The position numbers and the translations under genes were made by a program. Of a stretch of 62,801 nt of DNA, positions 1 to 9,501 are shown in pieces. Origin of the DNA: Methylococcaceae bacterium (GTDB lineage Bacteria > Pseudomonadota > Gammaproteobacteria > Methylococcales > Methylomonadaceae); NCBI GenBank assembly GCA_021736705.1, contig JAIPFI010000002.1:1-62801 (forward strand). Reading direction: 5' to 3'. The notes below the pieces were generated by a model. It ran no database searches and was not told the DNA's origin. It worked only from the letters and a program-made list of their open reading frames with translations. Within the stretch, counting starts at the first letter, position 1. Each line of letters starts with the position of its first letter.

Positions 1-1411
1 AAACCATAAATGCGAAAGTTCCACCTGGACTAATGCCATCATTAGAAATGCCGGTTCCCACATGATCGTGAAACATCCATATACCTTCACCATAGCTGTG
101 TAAACCATCATTCGTCGTTTGCAAATCTAGATCAATACGTTGTGCCGTCGCTAAATCAAAGACATCGCGGGTAATCTGCGCAACTGGATTCACGGCAACG
201 CCATCGTAATCGGTAATGGTCGCTTTATGTCCGTGTATATGCACGGCAATGTTACTGTGTTGCGTGTTGGCAATACGCAGCTTAATGTTTTCGTTGGGCT
301 TGGCAATAATTAAGGCGTCGCGCAAAGTGTAGGGAAAAGAGTGACCATTAAGTAGAAAGTAATTTTCATGAGATTCACTCATATTATAAACACGGTGCAT
401 TTGTTTGGAAATTTCACGCACATCGTTGGAGTCTTGTATTGTTTTTGCTAGATTTTTATCAATTGATTGATAATGCAGATCGTATTCTCGGTCATATTTT
501 TCTTTAATGGCAACTGAAGGGTAACGGACATGCCCCGCACCGATATTAAAGGTTTGCACCCAGTTATTGGGACGGTTTTCTTCAACCACAAACATGCCGT
601 TTAAACCCATTAATAAATGTTTGTCGGTTTGTACATGGCAATGATAAAGCATCGTACCCGCATGGCGAGGTTGTAACTCATAGGTGTGTGCAGTTCCCGG
701 CATAACAGCCATGTCGCCATCATTATCCTCACCACTGGCTGTTTTGAAACTATGATCGACACCATGGAAATGAATGGTATGCGGGAAATAATGGGTATTT
801 TCAAAAGTAATATACACTTTATCGCCTTGCTCAACCCGGATAACGGGGGAGGGCGCACGTAAAGTGGCATTGGCTTTATTGGAGAGAAAATTTTTCACGC
901 TCATATCGCGTAATTTAGGTGAAAAAGCCCATATGCCTGGCTGTATGCCAGGTGCTATATCATAGGTTGGGAAGACATCAGGGCTATCGGGTGTTGCACC
1001 ATTAAGTTCTATTACTTCTAATTTAATGCGGATAATATCCGGATCGCCATCACCATCTAAGTCATCTGATTTAGTCAGTGCATCTTCGGCAAAATGCGTA
1101 TTCATTAACGTGGGCATGGAACTATTGTTCATGCCTTTCACTGACGCGGCAACCTCATAGGGATTATCCGGTTCGCATAATAAAGATTCAGCCATAGCAA
1201 CGCCATCAACGGTTTGTGCGACACGCCATTCTGGGTGCTCATCAAGACAAGGTTTTTCAACCACTAAAGGTTTACTTAATGTAGGTAATACACCGTCAGG
1301 TAAATTTATGCCAGCGGCGCGCTGGAAAAACGCGGGCTGTAACCAGACAGCTAAAGCAATTAAGGTGAAAACAACAAGAATGAGGCGGTAATAGATAACT
1401 TTATTGGGCAT
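1..1411 (-). CDS. Multicopper oxidase, membrane-anchored, C-terminus cut by window edge
   Basis: The reading frame starts at an ATG whose complement is at 1409-1411 and stays open to base 1, so the C-terminus is missing. Residues about 6-26 are hydrophobic (signal anchor or signal peptide). A DLDGDGDPD stretch near residue 120 resembles a calcium-binding loop. Copper-ligand motifs follow in order: HTIHFHG near residue 210, YHCHVQTDKH near 255, HIHGH near 390 and FHDHVG near 446. The Cys-His pair with a following His and Met/Leu is a type 1 copper site and lies in the first cupredoxin-like half. The HxH motifs supply type 2/3 ligands. The protein probably oxidises a metal ion or organic substrate in the periplasm and reduces O2 to water; the substrate cannot be read from the sequence. 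It is divergent from the hemerythrin gene at 1648. Confidence 0.85.
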   Translation of the reverse strand, partial: MPNKVIYYRLILVVFTLIALAVWLQPAFFQRAAGINLPDGVLPTLSKPLVVEKPCLDEHPEWRVAQTVDGVAMAESLLCEPDNPYEVAASVKGMNNSSMPTLMNTHFAEDALTKSDDLDGDGDPDIIRIKLEVIELNGATPDSPDVFPTYDIAPGIQPGIWAFSPKLRDMSVKNFLSNKANATLRAPSPVIRVEQGDKVYITFENTHYFPHTIHFHGVDHSFKTASGEDNDGDMAVMPGTAHTYELQPRHAGTMLYHCHVQTDKHLLMGLNGMFVVEENRPNNWVQTFNIGAGHVRYPSVAIKEKYDREYDLHYQSIDKNLAKTIQDSNDVREISKQMHRVYNMSESHENYFLLNGHSFPYTLRDALIIAKPNENIKLRIANTQHSNIAVHIHGHKATITDYDGVAVNPVAQITRDVFDLATAQRIDLDLQTTNDGLHSYGEGIWMFHDHVGTGISNDGISPGGTFAFMV

Positions 1412-1420
1412 AGTATGTTA

Positions 1421-1435
1421 AGGAGTGCAACTCCT
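1421..1435. repeat. Short perfect hairpin, possible remnant of a palindromic repeat
   Basis: AGGAGT and ACTCCT form a perfect 6-bp stem with a 3-base loop just upstream of the multicopper oxidase start. The string GGAGTGCAA also occurs, in reverse complement, at the edge of the palindromic element at 18396-18508, so this may be a degraded copy. Confidence 0.3.
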
Positions 1436-1488
1436 AGCAATGGCGAAGTGATTGGCCGAAAGATACGCAATGCGAACCTGACTAAAAT

Positions 1489-1504
1489 GTTTCGTTTTCG
1501 AAAC
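1489..1504. promoter_or_regulatory. Inverted repeat in divergent intergenic region, possible operator
   Basis: GTTTCG, TTTT, CGAAAC is a perfect 6-bp inverted repeat in the 236-bp region between the divergent multicopper oxidase and hemerythrin-signalling genes. A site here could act on either promoter. There is no T tract after it, so a terminator is less likely. No regulator is identified. Confidence 0.3.
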
Positions 1505-1647
1505 GTATTAACTGATAATTATAAAGCATGTTCAGGGTTGGTATGTGCTTTTTAAGTGCTCACCCGTGCTTTCATATTTTAATAAGAATGCTTTTATATC
1601 TATGATATGCTGATTTATAAGTATTGTATAAGCCTGCCTAGGTTTCC

Positions 1648-4257
1648 ATGAGCGATAAGATGACCAATATATTTGAAGTTTTTCCTTGGAATGACAATTT
1701 CGAGACTAAAATTCCCTTAATTGATGAGCAGCATAAAGAATTGGTTTTGCTCCTTAATAAATTAGCATCCCACTTAGCCAATCAAGCTGATGCATTGGAG
1801 CTTAATTCTGTGTTTGATGAGTTGGCGGATTATGCTGATTATCATTTTAAATCTGAAGAAATGATCTGGAAAAAGTATTTTTCTGAAGACGCTTGGTATG
1901 CAGAGCATGAAAAAACGCATCACTCTTTTATAGCTAAAGTATTGGCGTTGAAAGCTGAATGTCAGCCTTTAGATGTTGTTATTAGCGATATTATCCGTTT
2001 TCTCACTCATTGGCTGGCTTACCATATTTTAAATACTGACAGACGCATGGCGATTACTGTATTGGCGATAGACTCGGGTATGTCTATGCAACAAGCAAAA
2101 AATCATTCTGATATTACTATGAGTGATTCCATAGAAGCGCTTATTGATACCGTAATGATGATGTATGACAGCCTATCTACGCGGACTATGGAGTTGATGC
2201 GCGAGAAAACTGCTCGTTTACGCGCTGAAGCGGCATTAAAGCTGAATGAGGATCGCTGGAATTTTATTATGGAGAGTTCCGGGGATGAGGTCTGGGACTG
2301 GGATGTTATTCAAGGGGAGGTGTATCGTTCGGATAATTCATTGGCTATATCCAACTTATTCAGTGCCGATGAAAAATTAATTGAACAAAGCGCGAAAATT
2401 CACCCTGATGATTTAATGCGGGTGAGAAGTGATTTGCAAAGGCATATTGAGGGTAAAACCGAGCACTTTATTAATGAGCATAGAGTATTAAATCAGGATG
2501 GATCCTGTCATTGGGTTTTGACCCGGGGTAAAGTCATTAGCCGTAGCTTGGAAGGGGAGCCTTTGCGTATGATTGGTACGCATATTAATATTACTGAGCG
2601 TGATATTGGGGCTTTACTGTATCAAAATAGTAGCGAAGGTATGATAGTGAGCGATGCGAATGGTGTTGTGATTACGGTTAATCCCGCTTTTACTACAATT
2701 ACGGGGTACACATTACATGACGTCGTAGGTCAGCCTCCTAAAATGTTGGGCTCAGAGAACCATGATCGCCAGTTTTATCAGGCAATGTGGAGAACGATTA
2801 AAAGTACAGGGCATTGGCAAGGTGAAATCTGGAGTCAACGTAAAAATGATGAGATTTACCCCGGATGGTTAACCATTAATAGTATCTACAATCCGGATAA
2901 TAGCGTGCATTATCGTATCGGATTGTTGTCTGATATTACCGACAGAAAACTAGGCGAAGAGGTTATCTGGAAACAGGCCAACTTTGATCAGTTAACCGAA
3001 TTACCGAATCGACAGATGTTTTATGATCGTTTTACCTCGGAAGTAAAAGCAGCGCACAGAGAACAAAAAAAACTGGCTTTATTGTTTATTGATCTGGATC
3101 GCTTTAAAGAAGTTAATGATTCATTAGGGCATTCAGTGGGTGATGCGCTGCTGGTTGAAGTGGCGGAACGACTTAATAGCTGTGTACGTGAAACAGATTT
3201 GGTAGCACGCCTGGGTGGAGATGAGTTCACTATTCTGTTATGTGGTTTAGATAGCCCTAATATTATTATGCGTATTGTGCAGGATATTTTGCAAAAGGTA
3301 CAAACTCCTTTTGTTATTGGTGCAGAGCTTTTATATGTCTCCGCCAGTATAGGTATTACCCTATATCCTGATGATGGTACGGATAGAGAAAGCTTGTTGC
3401 GTAATGCTGATCAGGCAATGTATCAGGCTAAAAGTAGCGGACGTAATCGTAGCTCTTTTTTTACTCAGGCTTTGCAGGATGCAGCGCAAAATAGAATGCG
3501 TATTGCCAATGAATTGCGTGATGCCTTGAGTAGTAATCAATTACAGCTTTTTTATCAACCTATTGTGACATTAGCAACAGGAAATGTTCATAAGGCCGAA
3601 GCCTTGATTCGTTGGCAGCATCCCGATAATGGTTTAGTCAGTCCTGATGCGTTTATTTCTATTGCTGAAGATACGGGCATGATTCATGAGATCGGTGATT
3701 GGGTGTTTTCTCAGGCAGCGCAACAAGTTGCAAAGTGGCGTGCTTTATTAGCACCTGATTTTCAGATCAGCATTAATAAGTCGCCGGTACAATTTCAGGT
3801 AATCAACTATACACATAGCAACTGGTTTAACTATCTTAAAGACAAGGGAATTGACGGTGACAGTATTATTATTGAAATAACCGAAGGTTTGCTGTTAGAT
3901 AGCAGCGAGTCAGTTCAGCGGCAATTAGATGAGTTTAGTCGTGCCGGAATGCAAGTTTCGCTGGATGATTTTGGTACGGGATTTTCATCCTTGGCTTATT
4001 TGCAGAAATTTGATATTGATTATATAAAAATCGATAAGTCTTTCGTACAAAAGCTAACGCCTACGTCTAAGAATCTAACTTTATGTAAAGCCATGATCAT
4101 GATGGCTCATGCCTTAGATATAGAGGTGGTGGCCGAAGGTATTGAAACGGAGCAACAAAAAGAATTATTAACGTCAATTGCCTGTGATTATGGTCAAGGT
4201 TATCTGTTTTCTAAGCCCATTGACGCGTTGGCGTTTGAACAGTTATTTGCTCGTTAA
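1648..4257 (+). CDS. Bacteriohemerythrin-PAS-PAS-GGDEF-EAL protein (c-di-GMP turnover)
   Basis: An 869-residue signalling protein with no obvious membrane segment. Residues 1-135 are a bacteriohemerythrin domain with a full set of likely diiron ligands: H29, H66, E70, H87, H91, H126 and D131, in the family's spacing (HxxxE, HxxxH, HxxxxD). Two PAS domains follow at about 200-315 and 320-440. The GGDEF domain (about 450-610) has an intact GGDEF at 523-527 and an RxxD inhibitory site five residues upstream. The EAL domain (about 625-865) keeps EAL at 651-653, ITE, DDFGTG and VVAEGIE. By family knowledge the protein both makes and breaks down c-di-GMP. The diiron domain suggests control by O2 or redox state, which is inference. 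A weak AT hairpin follows the stop codon. Confidence 0.93.
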   Translation: MSDKMTNIFEVFPWNDNFETKIPLIDEQHKELVLLLNKLASHLANQADALELNSVFDELADYADYHFKSEEMIWKKYFSEDAWYAEHEKTHHSFIAKVLALKAECQPLDVVISDIIRFLTHWLAYHILNTDRRMAITVLAIDSGMSMQQAKNHSDITMSDSIEALIDTVMMMYDSLSTRTMELMREKTARLRAEAALKLNEDRWNFIMESSGDEVWDWDVIQGEVYRSDNSLAISNLFSADEKLIEQSAKIHPDDLMRVRSDLQRHIEGKTEHFINEHRVLNQDGSCHWVLTRGKVISRSLEGEPLRMIGTHINITERDIGALLYQNSSEGMIVSDANGVVITVNPAFTTITGYTLHDVVGQPPKMLGSENHDRQFYQAMWRTIKSTGHWQGEIWSQRKNDEIYPGWLTINSIYNPDNSVHYRIGLLSDITDRKLGEEVIWKQANFDQLTELPNRQMFYDRFTSEVKAAHREQKKLALLFIDLDRFKEVNDSLGHSVGDALLVEVAERLNSCVRETDLVARLGGDEFTILLCGLDSPNIIMRIVQDILQKVQTPFVIGAELLYVSASIGITLYPDDGTDRESLLRNADQAMYQAKSSGRNRSSFFTQALQDAAQNRMRIANELRDALSSNQLQLFYQPIVTLATGNVHKAEALIRWQHPDNGLVSPDAFISIAEDTGMIHEIGDWVFSQAAQQVAKWRALLAPDFQISINKSPVQFQVINYTHSNWFNYLKDKGIDGDSIIIEITEGLLLDSSESVQRQLDEFSRAGMQVSLDDFGTGFSSLAYLQKFDIDYIKIDKSFVQKLTPTSKNLTLCKAMIMMAHALDIEVVAEGIETEQQKELLTSIACDYGQGYLFSKPIDALAFEQLFAR

Positions 4258-4277
4258 ATTGTCTGAGTTGGGTGCAT

Positions 4278-4296
4278 AAAATAATGGCGTTATTTT
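4278..4296 (+). terminator. AT-only hairpin after the hemerythrin gene, weak terminator candidate
   Basis: AAAATAA, TGGCG, TTATTTT gives a 7-bp stem with a 5-base loop, 20 bases after the stop codon of the gene ending at 4257. The stem has no G-C pairs and the T tract is part of it, so it would be weak. It sits between convergent genes. Confidence 0.35.
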
Positions 4297-4362
4297 GTTA
4301 GCTGTGGATAAAAAAGACGCTGTCTACAAATACAACTGACTTACCTTACTGGGCGGTTGGGT

Positions 4363-5595
4363 CTAGGCTTTTAATTTTTGCACCAAAGCAATCAGCAGAG
4401 TGAATACCATCGAGCCGAAAATAACCGCTACCGAGATCAGCATATTACTTAGCCATTCGGGCTTTAAGAGTAATATCGAACCTAAACCGAGCATCATACT
4501 ACCGGAGAGTATTTTCAATAAACGACCTTCCTGTTCCGATAGTTTTTTACTGCCTAAGGTCAGAGTGAACATAATGACAATAAGGAAGAGTGGAATGATG
4601 TAAATGATATTGTACAAGGCTAAGTAGAGATAGTATTGCGTGCTATTTAGGTCACTCAACGTTAAAACGCGCGTGTACACCATCGGCAATCCGGCAGTAC
4701 ATAATAACTCGTAACTATTAGCGGCAATCGCTAAAATAATCGTCGCCATAATCAAGCCCGGCCATGAGCCTGTCTGAGTGAGGATGCGCATACGCGTAAA
4801 TAGCTTTGACCTTGAAGCATTTGAAAGCGAGAGCGAGGCACCTTGCTTAAAAAAGAAATAATCCTTGATATTGAGCAGTCCAAAAACAATCGCAATGACT
4901 CCCGCTGTCGCAGTAATAAAGATTAATTGATCAGTCATTAAGAATAAATTAAGCCACGCACTCATAAATAAAAAATACATAAAGCCGGAACATATAACAA
5001 ATGTGCAGCCGGTAACTAGCATACGGGCGCGACTGCGGTGGTGCGCCATTAAGCTTAAAAGAAAGAAGAGAATAAAAAAGGCGCAAGGGTTAAAGGCATC
5101 AAGCGCTGCAATCAATAAAGTAAATACAGGAAGAGAAAAGTCTTGGTAATGTACTTTTCCTAGACCAGGGATATTGAAGCTTTCTTGTACTTGCGCGGGC
5201 TTTGTATTTCCTTGTTGATGGCAGGCTAGAAGCTTTGCTTCTAATTCTTTGCCGGTAGTTTCTGCTTGATCATAGCCGACCATCATTTGCCCGCAAAAAA
5301 TAAAAGCAGGGACTGAATTGGCCGGCTGTTGTAATTGCTGCGCCATTAATACAAAACGTTTTTGGTTGGCTCGGTTGTCAACTAAGTCATAACTGTGTAC
5401 GGTCAGCCAGGGATACGATTGGGGTAACTTATTAATAAAAGGCTTGGCAACTTTGCAGTGCGGACAATGCCTTGACCAAAAATAATATAAAATCACTTCA
5501 TTATTAGCTAACTGAGCTGTTTGTTCATTAGTTACAGCCGGTAAGTTAGGTGACAGGAGGATGCTGATGAGCAAGAATAGAAATCTAATAGTCAT
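4363..5595 (-). CDS. Thioredoxin-like domain fused to DsbD/CcdA-like membrane domain
   Basis: A 410-residue protein. Residues 1-20 are a signal peptide or anchor. A thioredoxin-like domain with CPHC (C44, C47) follows, up to about residue 130. From about 150 to the end there are six or seven hydrophobic segments. The first holds NPCA and a later one ELLCTAG, the paired intramembrane Cys pattern of DsbD/CcdA electron carriers. The likely role is to carry reducing equivalents across the inner membrane to a periplasmic or membrane thiol substrate. The fusion order (thioredoxin first, membrane domain after) differs from classical DsbD, which has its thioredoxin domain at the C-terminus. The small Cys-containing ORF at 5658-5843 lies 62 bp upstream on the same strand and may be co-transcribed. 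Confidence 0.82.
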   Translation of the reverse strand: MTIRFLFLLISILLSPNLPAVTNEQTAQLANNEVILYYFWSRHCPHCKVAKPFINKLPQSYPWLTVHSYDLVDNRANQKRFVLMAQQLQQPANSVPAFIFCGQMMVGYDQAETTGKELEAKLLACHQQGNTKPAQVQESFNIPGLGKVHYQDFSLPVFTLLIAALDAFNPCAFFILFFLLSLMAHHRSRARMLVTGCTFVICSGFMYFLFMSAWLNLFLMTDQLIFITATAGVIAIVFGLLNIKDYFFFKQGASLSLSNASRSKLFTRMRILTQTGSWPGLIMATIILAIAANSYELLCTAGLPMVYTRVLTLSDLNSTQYYLYLALYNIIYIIPLFLIVIMFTLTLGSKKLSEQEGRLLKILSGSMMLGLGSILLLKPEWLSNMLISVAVIFGSMVFTLLIALVQKLKA

Positions 5596-5657
5596 GATGC
5601 GGTGGTCGGCTTATGAGGATAAAAGACAGCAATAGAGGATTGAATATACCACTGAAG

Positions 5658-5843
5658 TTAATGACATAGGTTTCTATCTTCATCCTGTAGATAGCCGTTT
5701 TGGTTGGATAATGCGTACGCTTTCGATATGAGTCTTGATAAGGCGCGCACAAAATGGCTCTGTGATTGTCGAGACTTTACACTTTTAATGATACAGTTTC
5801 CGCCCATGCCACAAAATCTAGTACAATCAACGGCATAATTCAT
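5658..5843 (-). CDS. Small Cys-containing protein of unknown function
   Basis: A 61-residue ORF that I do not recognise. The start was chosen at the ATG complementary to 5841-5843 because AAGGAGAG, a strong ribosome binding site, lies just upstream; a longer form starting at 5903 would overlap the divergent gene at 5880. The N-terminus has a C-x3-C-x4-C pattern (CTRFCGMGGNC), another Cys lies near the C-terminus, and the middle is basic. It precedes the thioredoxin-DsbD-like gene by 62 bp, so a thiol-related role is possible, but that is only positional. The ribosome binding site is the main support for it being a gene. Confidence 0.5.
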   Translation of the reverse strand: MNYAVDCTRFCGMGGNCIIKSVKSRQSQSHFVRALSRLISKAYALSNQNGYLQDEDRNLCH

Positions 5844-5879
5844 CCCGCTCTCCTTGCTGTTTTTACCTAAAAAGGTTCT

Positions 5880-7031
5880 ATGTATACTGTTCCCTTTAAT
5901 CAATTTGCTTTAACTGGCAATGAAATCAACTATATACAACAAGCCATCGGTTCAGAAAAAATATCTGGCGATGGTCTGTTTAGTCTGCGTTGTCAGCTAC
6001 TTTTAGAGCAGCAATTGCAGGCCAATAAAATCTTATTGACTAGCTCAGGTACGGCTGCATTAGAAATGGCGGCTATCCTGGCGGACATAAAGCCGGGCGA
6101 TGAAGTGATTATGCCGAGCTATACCTTTGTGTCTACCGCAAATGCCTTTGTCATGCGCGGTGCCACCTGCGTTTTTGTGGATATTCGCCCCGACACGCAA
6201 AATATCAACGAACAGCTTATTGAGCAGGCTATTAACGCTAAAACGGTGGCGATTGTCCCTGTTCATTATGCGGGAGTAAGTTGTGCAATGGATGTCATTT
6301 TGGCGCTTGCGAAAAAATATAAGCTATTAGTTATTGAAGATGCTGCGCATGGGTTATATGCCAGCTACAAAGGTCAGGCGCTTGGAACCTTGGGTGATAT
6401 AGGCTGTTTTAGTTTTCATGAAACTAAAAATTATAGTTGCGGTGAAGGTGGGGCTATTGTCATTAATAACCCGAAATTTAGTGAACGCGCAGAAATCATT
6501 CGTGAAAAAGGCACGGATCGCAGTAAATTTTTCCGAGGTGAGGTGGATAAATATACTTGGCAAGATATTGGCTCGAGCTATCTGATGAGTGATTTACAAG
6601 CCGCTTTTTTATTGGCAAACCTAGAACAGGCGGAAACGATTAACACACAGCGCCGCGCTATCTGGAGTTATTACTATCAACAACTTGAGGATCTAAGTCA
6701 TAAAGGCTTGCTTGAACTTCCTTTTGTCCCTGCCGATTGTCAACACAATGGCCACTTGTTTTACTTAAAAATTCCCTCTATTCATCTTAGAGAGCAGCTA
6801 ATTGCATTTTTAAAGGATAAAAAAATTCAAACCGTTTTTCATTATTTGCCGCTGCATGACACGCCTATGGGACGTCGTCATGGCAAATTTATCGGTTCTG
6901 ATGTCTATACTCTGCAAGCTAGCGAACAATTATTGAGACTTCCTCTTTATTATGCATTGAGTATTGACGTTGCGCGCTATGTCACGGACGCTATTCATAC
7001 TTTTTTCCAGCAAACTGGGTTAGATGAGTAA
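5880..7031 (+). CDS. rffA: dTDP-4-amino-4,6-dideoxygalactose transaminase (WecE/RffA type)
   Basis: A 383-residue PLP-dependent sugar aminotransferase of the DegT/DnrJ/EryC1 family. The start MYTVPFNQF matches the short N-terminus of WecE/RffA proteins. Visible motifs are SSGTAALEMAA (phosphate and ring contacts), PSYTFVSTANA, EDAAHGL, and FHETKNYSCGEGG, whose Lys is the PLP-binding residue. By family knowledge it transfers an amino group from glutamate to dTDP-4-keto-6-deoxyglucose for surface glycan synthesis. The length is normal. It is convergent with the membrane protein gene ending at 7042, and it opens the glycan region at 5880-13926. Other sugar aminotransferase specificities cannot be excluded. 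Confidence 0.88.
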   Translation: MYTVPFNQFALTGNEINYIQQAIGSEKISGDGLFSLRCQLLLEQQLQANKILLTSSGTAALEMAAILADIKPGDEVIMPSYTFVSTANAFVMRGATCVFVDIRPDTQNINEQLIEQAINAKTVAIVPVHYAGVSCAMDVILALAKKYKLLVIEDAAHGLYASYKGQALGTLGDIGCFSFHETKNYSCGEGGAIVINNPKFSERAEIIREKGTDRSKFFRGEVDKYTWQDIGSSYLMSDLQAAFLLANLEQAETINTQRRAIWSYYYQQLEDLSHKGLLELPFVPADCQHNGHLFYLKIPSIHLREQLIAFLKDKKIQTVFHYLPLHDTPMGRRHGKFIGSDVYTLQASEQLLRLPLYYALSIDVARYVTDAIHTFFQQTGLDE

Positions 7032-7041
7032 AATAACCCTC

Positions 7042-9420
7042 CTAGGCGAATAAATAATTTAACGCCACTTCATTAAAAGAATAAAAGGACAAAATCATAA
7101 GAATAAGCGCGCTTGCCATAATAGCCGCTCGTTCTAATGGCGTCCAAAAAGGTGCCATTACCCAGAAATATACTAAAATTATAGGAATAATAGGGAATAT
7201 ATAGCGTCCCTGCGGCTGAAAATCATACAGCCAGGAAAACAGTATGCCCATTAGTAATCCCCCGACAAGCGCAACCCCTGTTAATACAGAAAACAGCTGG
7301 TAACGCCACTCAGCGATGAGCAAGGCATGACGCAGCGCGAGCAATAGGAGTACGCCGTAGACGAGCAGCACGTATATATAATACCAACGCGGCGAATATT
7401 CCGCGTAATACCCATAAAACCCCGTAAAACTTTTAAAAGTCATTTTGTGCCAATCCCATTGTGGGGCAAATAGCTCAGACAATGAGATGCCTTTATCTTT
7501 TAAGCGTAATCCCGAATAAGATTCAGTCGTTGATGCGATGGAAGGCTTGAATGCTGCGCCTGCATGTTGCTCTGCATAGGCCGTTCTTTGGCTGTATTTA
7601 TCCGAACCGTTAATGGCTGTGTCTAAGCCGTAGCGCGCCACAAACACCAGTAAAGCGACACACATTAGCATCAGGCATTTGTAGATAAAAACTCGCTTGG
7701 CTTGCACAAAAAATAAAACGCGCCACAGTAAGAAGGCCAAAAAAAATAAAATAAATAAATAATAATTCGTTTGTTCGATGCTCAGTATGCCCAATAGAAT
7801 GCCTGGAATAAGTACATAATGCCAATTGTCAAAAACGCGGGTGCTTTGTAAAAAATTATTTAACGCACTTTTGACATTGACCAATTGCCAGGCCAATAGC
7901 AAACTAATAAATAAGGCGAAGGCATCGCGATTTGCATAACTATATAAATACCAGATTTGCGGGGTACATAATAACGGCGCCATAAATAACACCAAACGTT
8001 TTTGTCTGCTGTAGCTAAATAATAAAATAAATAATAGGGCGTTAAACGCCCGCGCCGAGAAAGTTGTATTGGTAAAAAAGAATTGCACTATATTTTCAAA
8101 TTTACCCGCAAAGAAATAACTAATACCTAAATCATCTAACCGGGAAATAGCCCAGGGCATCTGATAGGAAAGAACAGCGTTAGCATCACCAACAGTTGGT
8201 GGAAGCCAATAATGACTATAGTAATGAACCGATTCAATATGCGCATTTTCATCTGGATGAATATTATAGTCGGCCTGCCAAGCAAGATTAAAAATCAACG
8301 TAGTGGCAAGAATGAAAAAAAATAAAATAAATATAGGTTGCAACTTAATATATAAAAAATACTGACGTTTAGTAATAAATAAAATAAATAAAAAATAGAA
8401 AAGATAAATAAGTAGAAAAAAGATAAAAGGCTCAGTTAAGTTAAATGTATTTACCTGTTTAACAGGTGCACTCTCTTTTTCTTCAATCAATATATCGTTA
8501 AAACCATGTTCTTTAAGGGTAATATTTTCAATATTTAATGGTGTATCAGGTGTCTTATCATCTAAAAAAAGAACTTCAATATTCTTAATATTTGGTACAC
8601 TTACCGTATATTCATCTTGATGCAGCACAAGAGGTACTGTTTTAGCTCGAGTATAAGAGTATTTTTCATCTTTTGTATGACGCCAAAAAATATCAATATG
8701 CTGATTCGGGGATTTAACTTGAGTATGAAAAGAAATATCTGTTCGGTTATCAATACTTATAAAAATATAGATCAATATTAAACTAACAAAAAAAAATAAA
8801 ATAGGGACTGTTACTTTTTTAAAAAATACAACTGAAAAAATGAAAATAACCCAGCACAAAAGAACCCAAGGATTTCTTGTTAAAATCAAACCAACCTCAA
8901 TACTGGGGTCATCTCCGATGGCCTGATACTCTATATAAAAATCTAAGTCATGCTGAACAATTCCACTAGTAATATCATTTGTTCTTAATATATTATATAA
9001 AAAATCAAAATTAATTGGATAATAGTGCAAAGAATATAGTTGAACGGACTTTATTTTCAAGTGTGCCGGTTCTGTAACAGGGTCAATTCTGAAGCGAGTG
9101 GATTTATTAAAATCATTAATCCAGAACCAGTAGGTCTTACGTTCAAGAAAAACCGGCTCTTTTTGGGAGTACTGCTCTGAGAAGTCGCTGTTCTCATTAG
9201 CCCAATAGACTTGCATCTCACTGTTTATATCAGACAGCATTTCTACTTTTAATAAGGAGAACGTTGAAAGGTAGCCCGCGCAGGCAAGTGCAAAAAACAG
9301 CAGGAGAACACTTAATGCACGCATGGCAATAGGCAAGATTATTTTTCTGCTGGAGTTGTTTAAGTCAGATAACGACAAACCCGAGCTGCGTATTAACCAT
9401 AAATCAAAGCGGCGAATCAT
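7042..9420 (-). CDS. Large polytopic membrane protein, GT-C glycosyltransferase-like
   Basis: A 792-residue protein with a first membrane segment near residues 30-55, a long soluble loop to about 170, two more hydrophobic segments (about 180-225), a second soluble stretch and then roughly ten segments to the C-terminus. After a membrane segment near residue 370 it has an acidic HPDENAH motif, placed like the catalytic Asp/Glu loop of GT-C glycosyltransferases that use polyprenyl-phosphate sugars. Such proteins add sugars or similar groups to glycans on the outer side of the inner membrane. The family assignment rests on topology and this motif only. The gene is very AT-rich, with long A and T runs, which may mean transfer. 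It lies 81 bp downstream of the acyltransferase gene on the same strand. Confidence 0.6.
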   Translation of the reverse strand: MIRRFDLWLIRSSGLSLSDLNNSSRKIILPIAMRALSVLLLFFALACAGYLSTFSLLKVEMLSDINSEMQVYWANENSDFSEQYSQKEPVFLERKTYWFWINDFNKSTRFRIDPVTEPAHLKIKSVQLYSLHYYPINFDFLYNILRTNDITSGIVQHDLDFYIEYQAIGDDPSIEVGLILTRNPWVLLCWVIFIFSVVFFKKVTVPILFFFVSLILIYIFISIDNRTDISFHTQVKSPNQHIDIFWRHTKDEKYSYTRAKTVPLVLHQDEYTVSVPNIKNIEVLFLDDKTPDTPLNIENITLKEHGFNDILIEEKESAPVKQVNTFNLTEPFIFFLLIYLFYFLFILFITKRQYFLYIKLQPIFILFFFILATTLIFNLAWQADYNIHPDENAHIESVHYYSHYWLPPTVGDANAVLSYQMPWAISRLDDLGISYFFAGKFENIVQFFFTNTTFSARAFNALLFILLFSYSRQKRLVLFMAPLLCTPQIWYLYSYANRDAFALFISLLLAWQLVNVKSALNNFLQSTRVFDNWHYVLIPGILLGILSIEQTNYYLFILFFLAFLLWRVLFFVQAKRVFIYKCLMLMCVALLVFVARYGLDTAINGSDKYSQRTAYAEQHAGAAFKPSIASTTESYSGLRLKDKGISLSELFAPQWDWHKMTFKSFTGFYGYYAEYSPRWYYIYVLLVYGVLLLLALRHALLIAEWRYQLFSVLTGVALVGGLLMGILFSWLYDFQPQGRYIFPIIPIILVYFWVMAPFWTPLERAAIMASALILMILSFYSFNEVALNYLFA

Positions 9421-9501
9421 GAGTAATTCCTGTAAACGTATTATTGGAGATTGAAAGGCATAACAATCTTGCGAGCTAGCTTGCCTGTGATCACGAACGA
9501 T

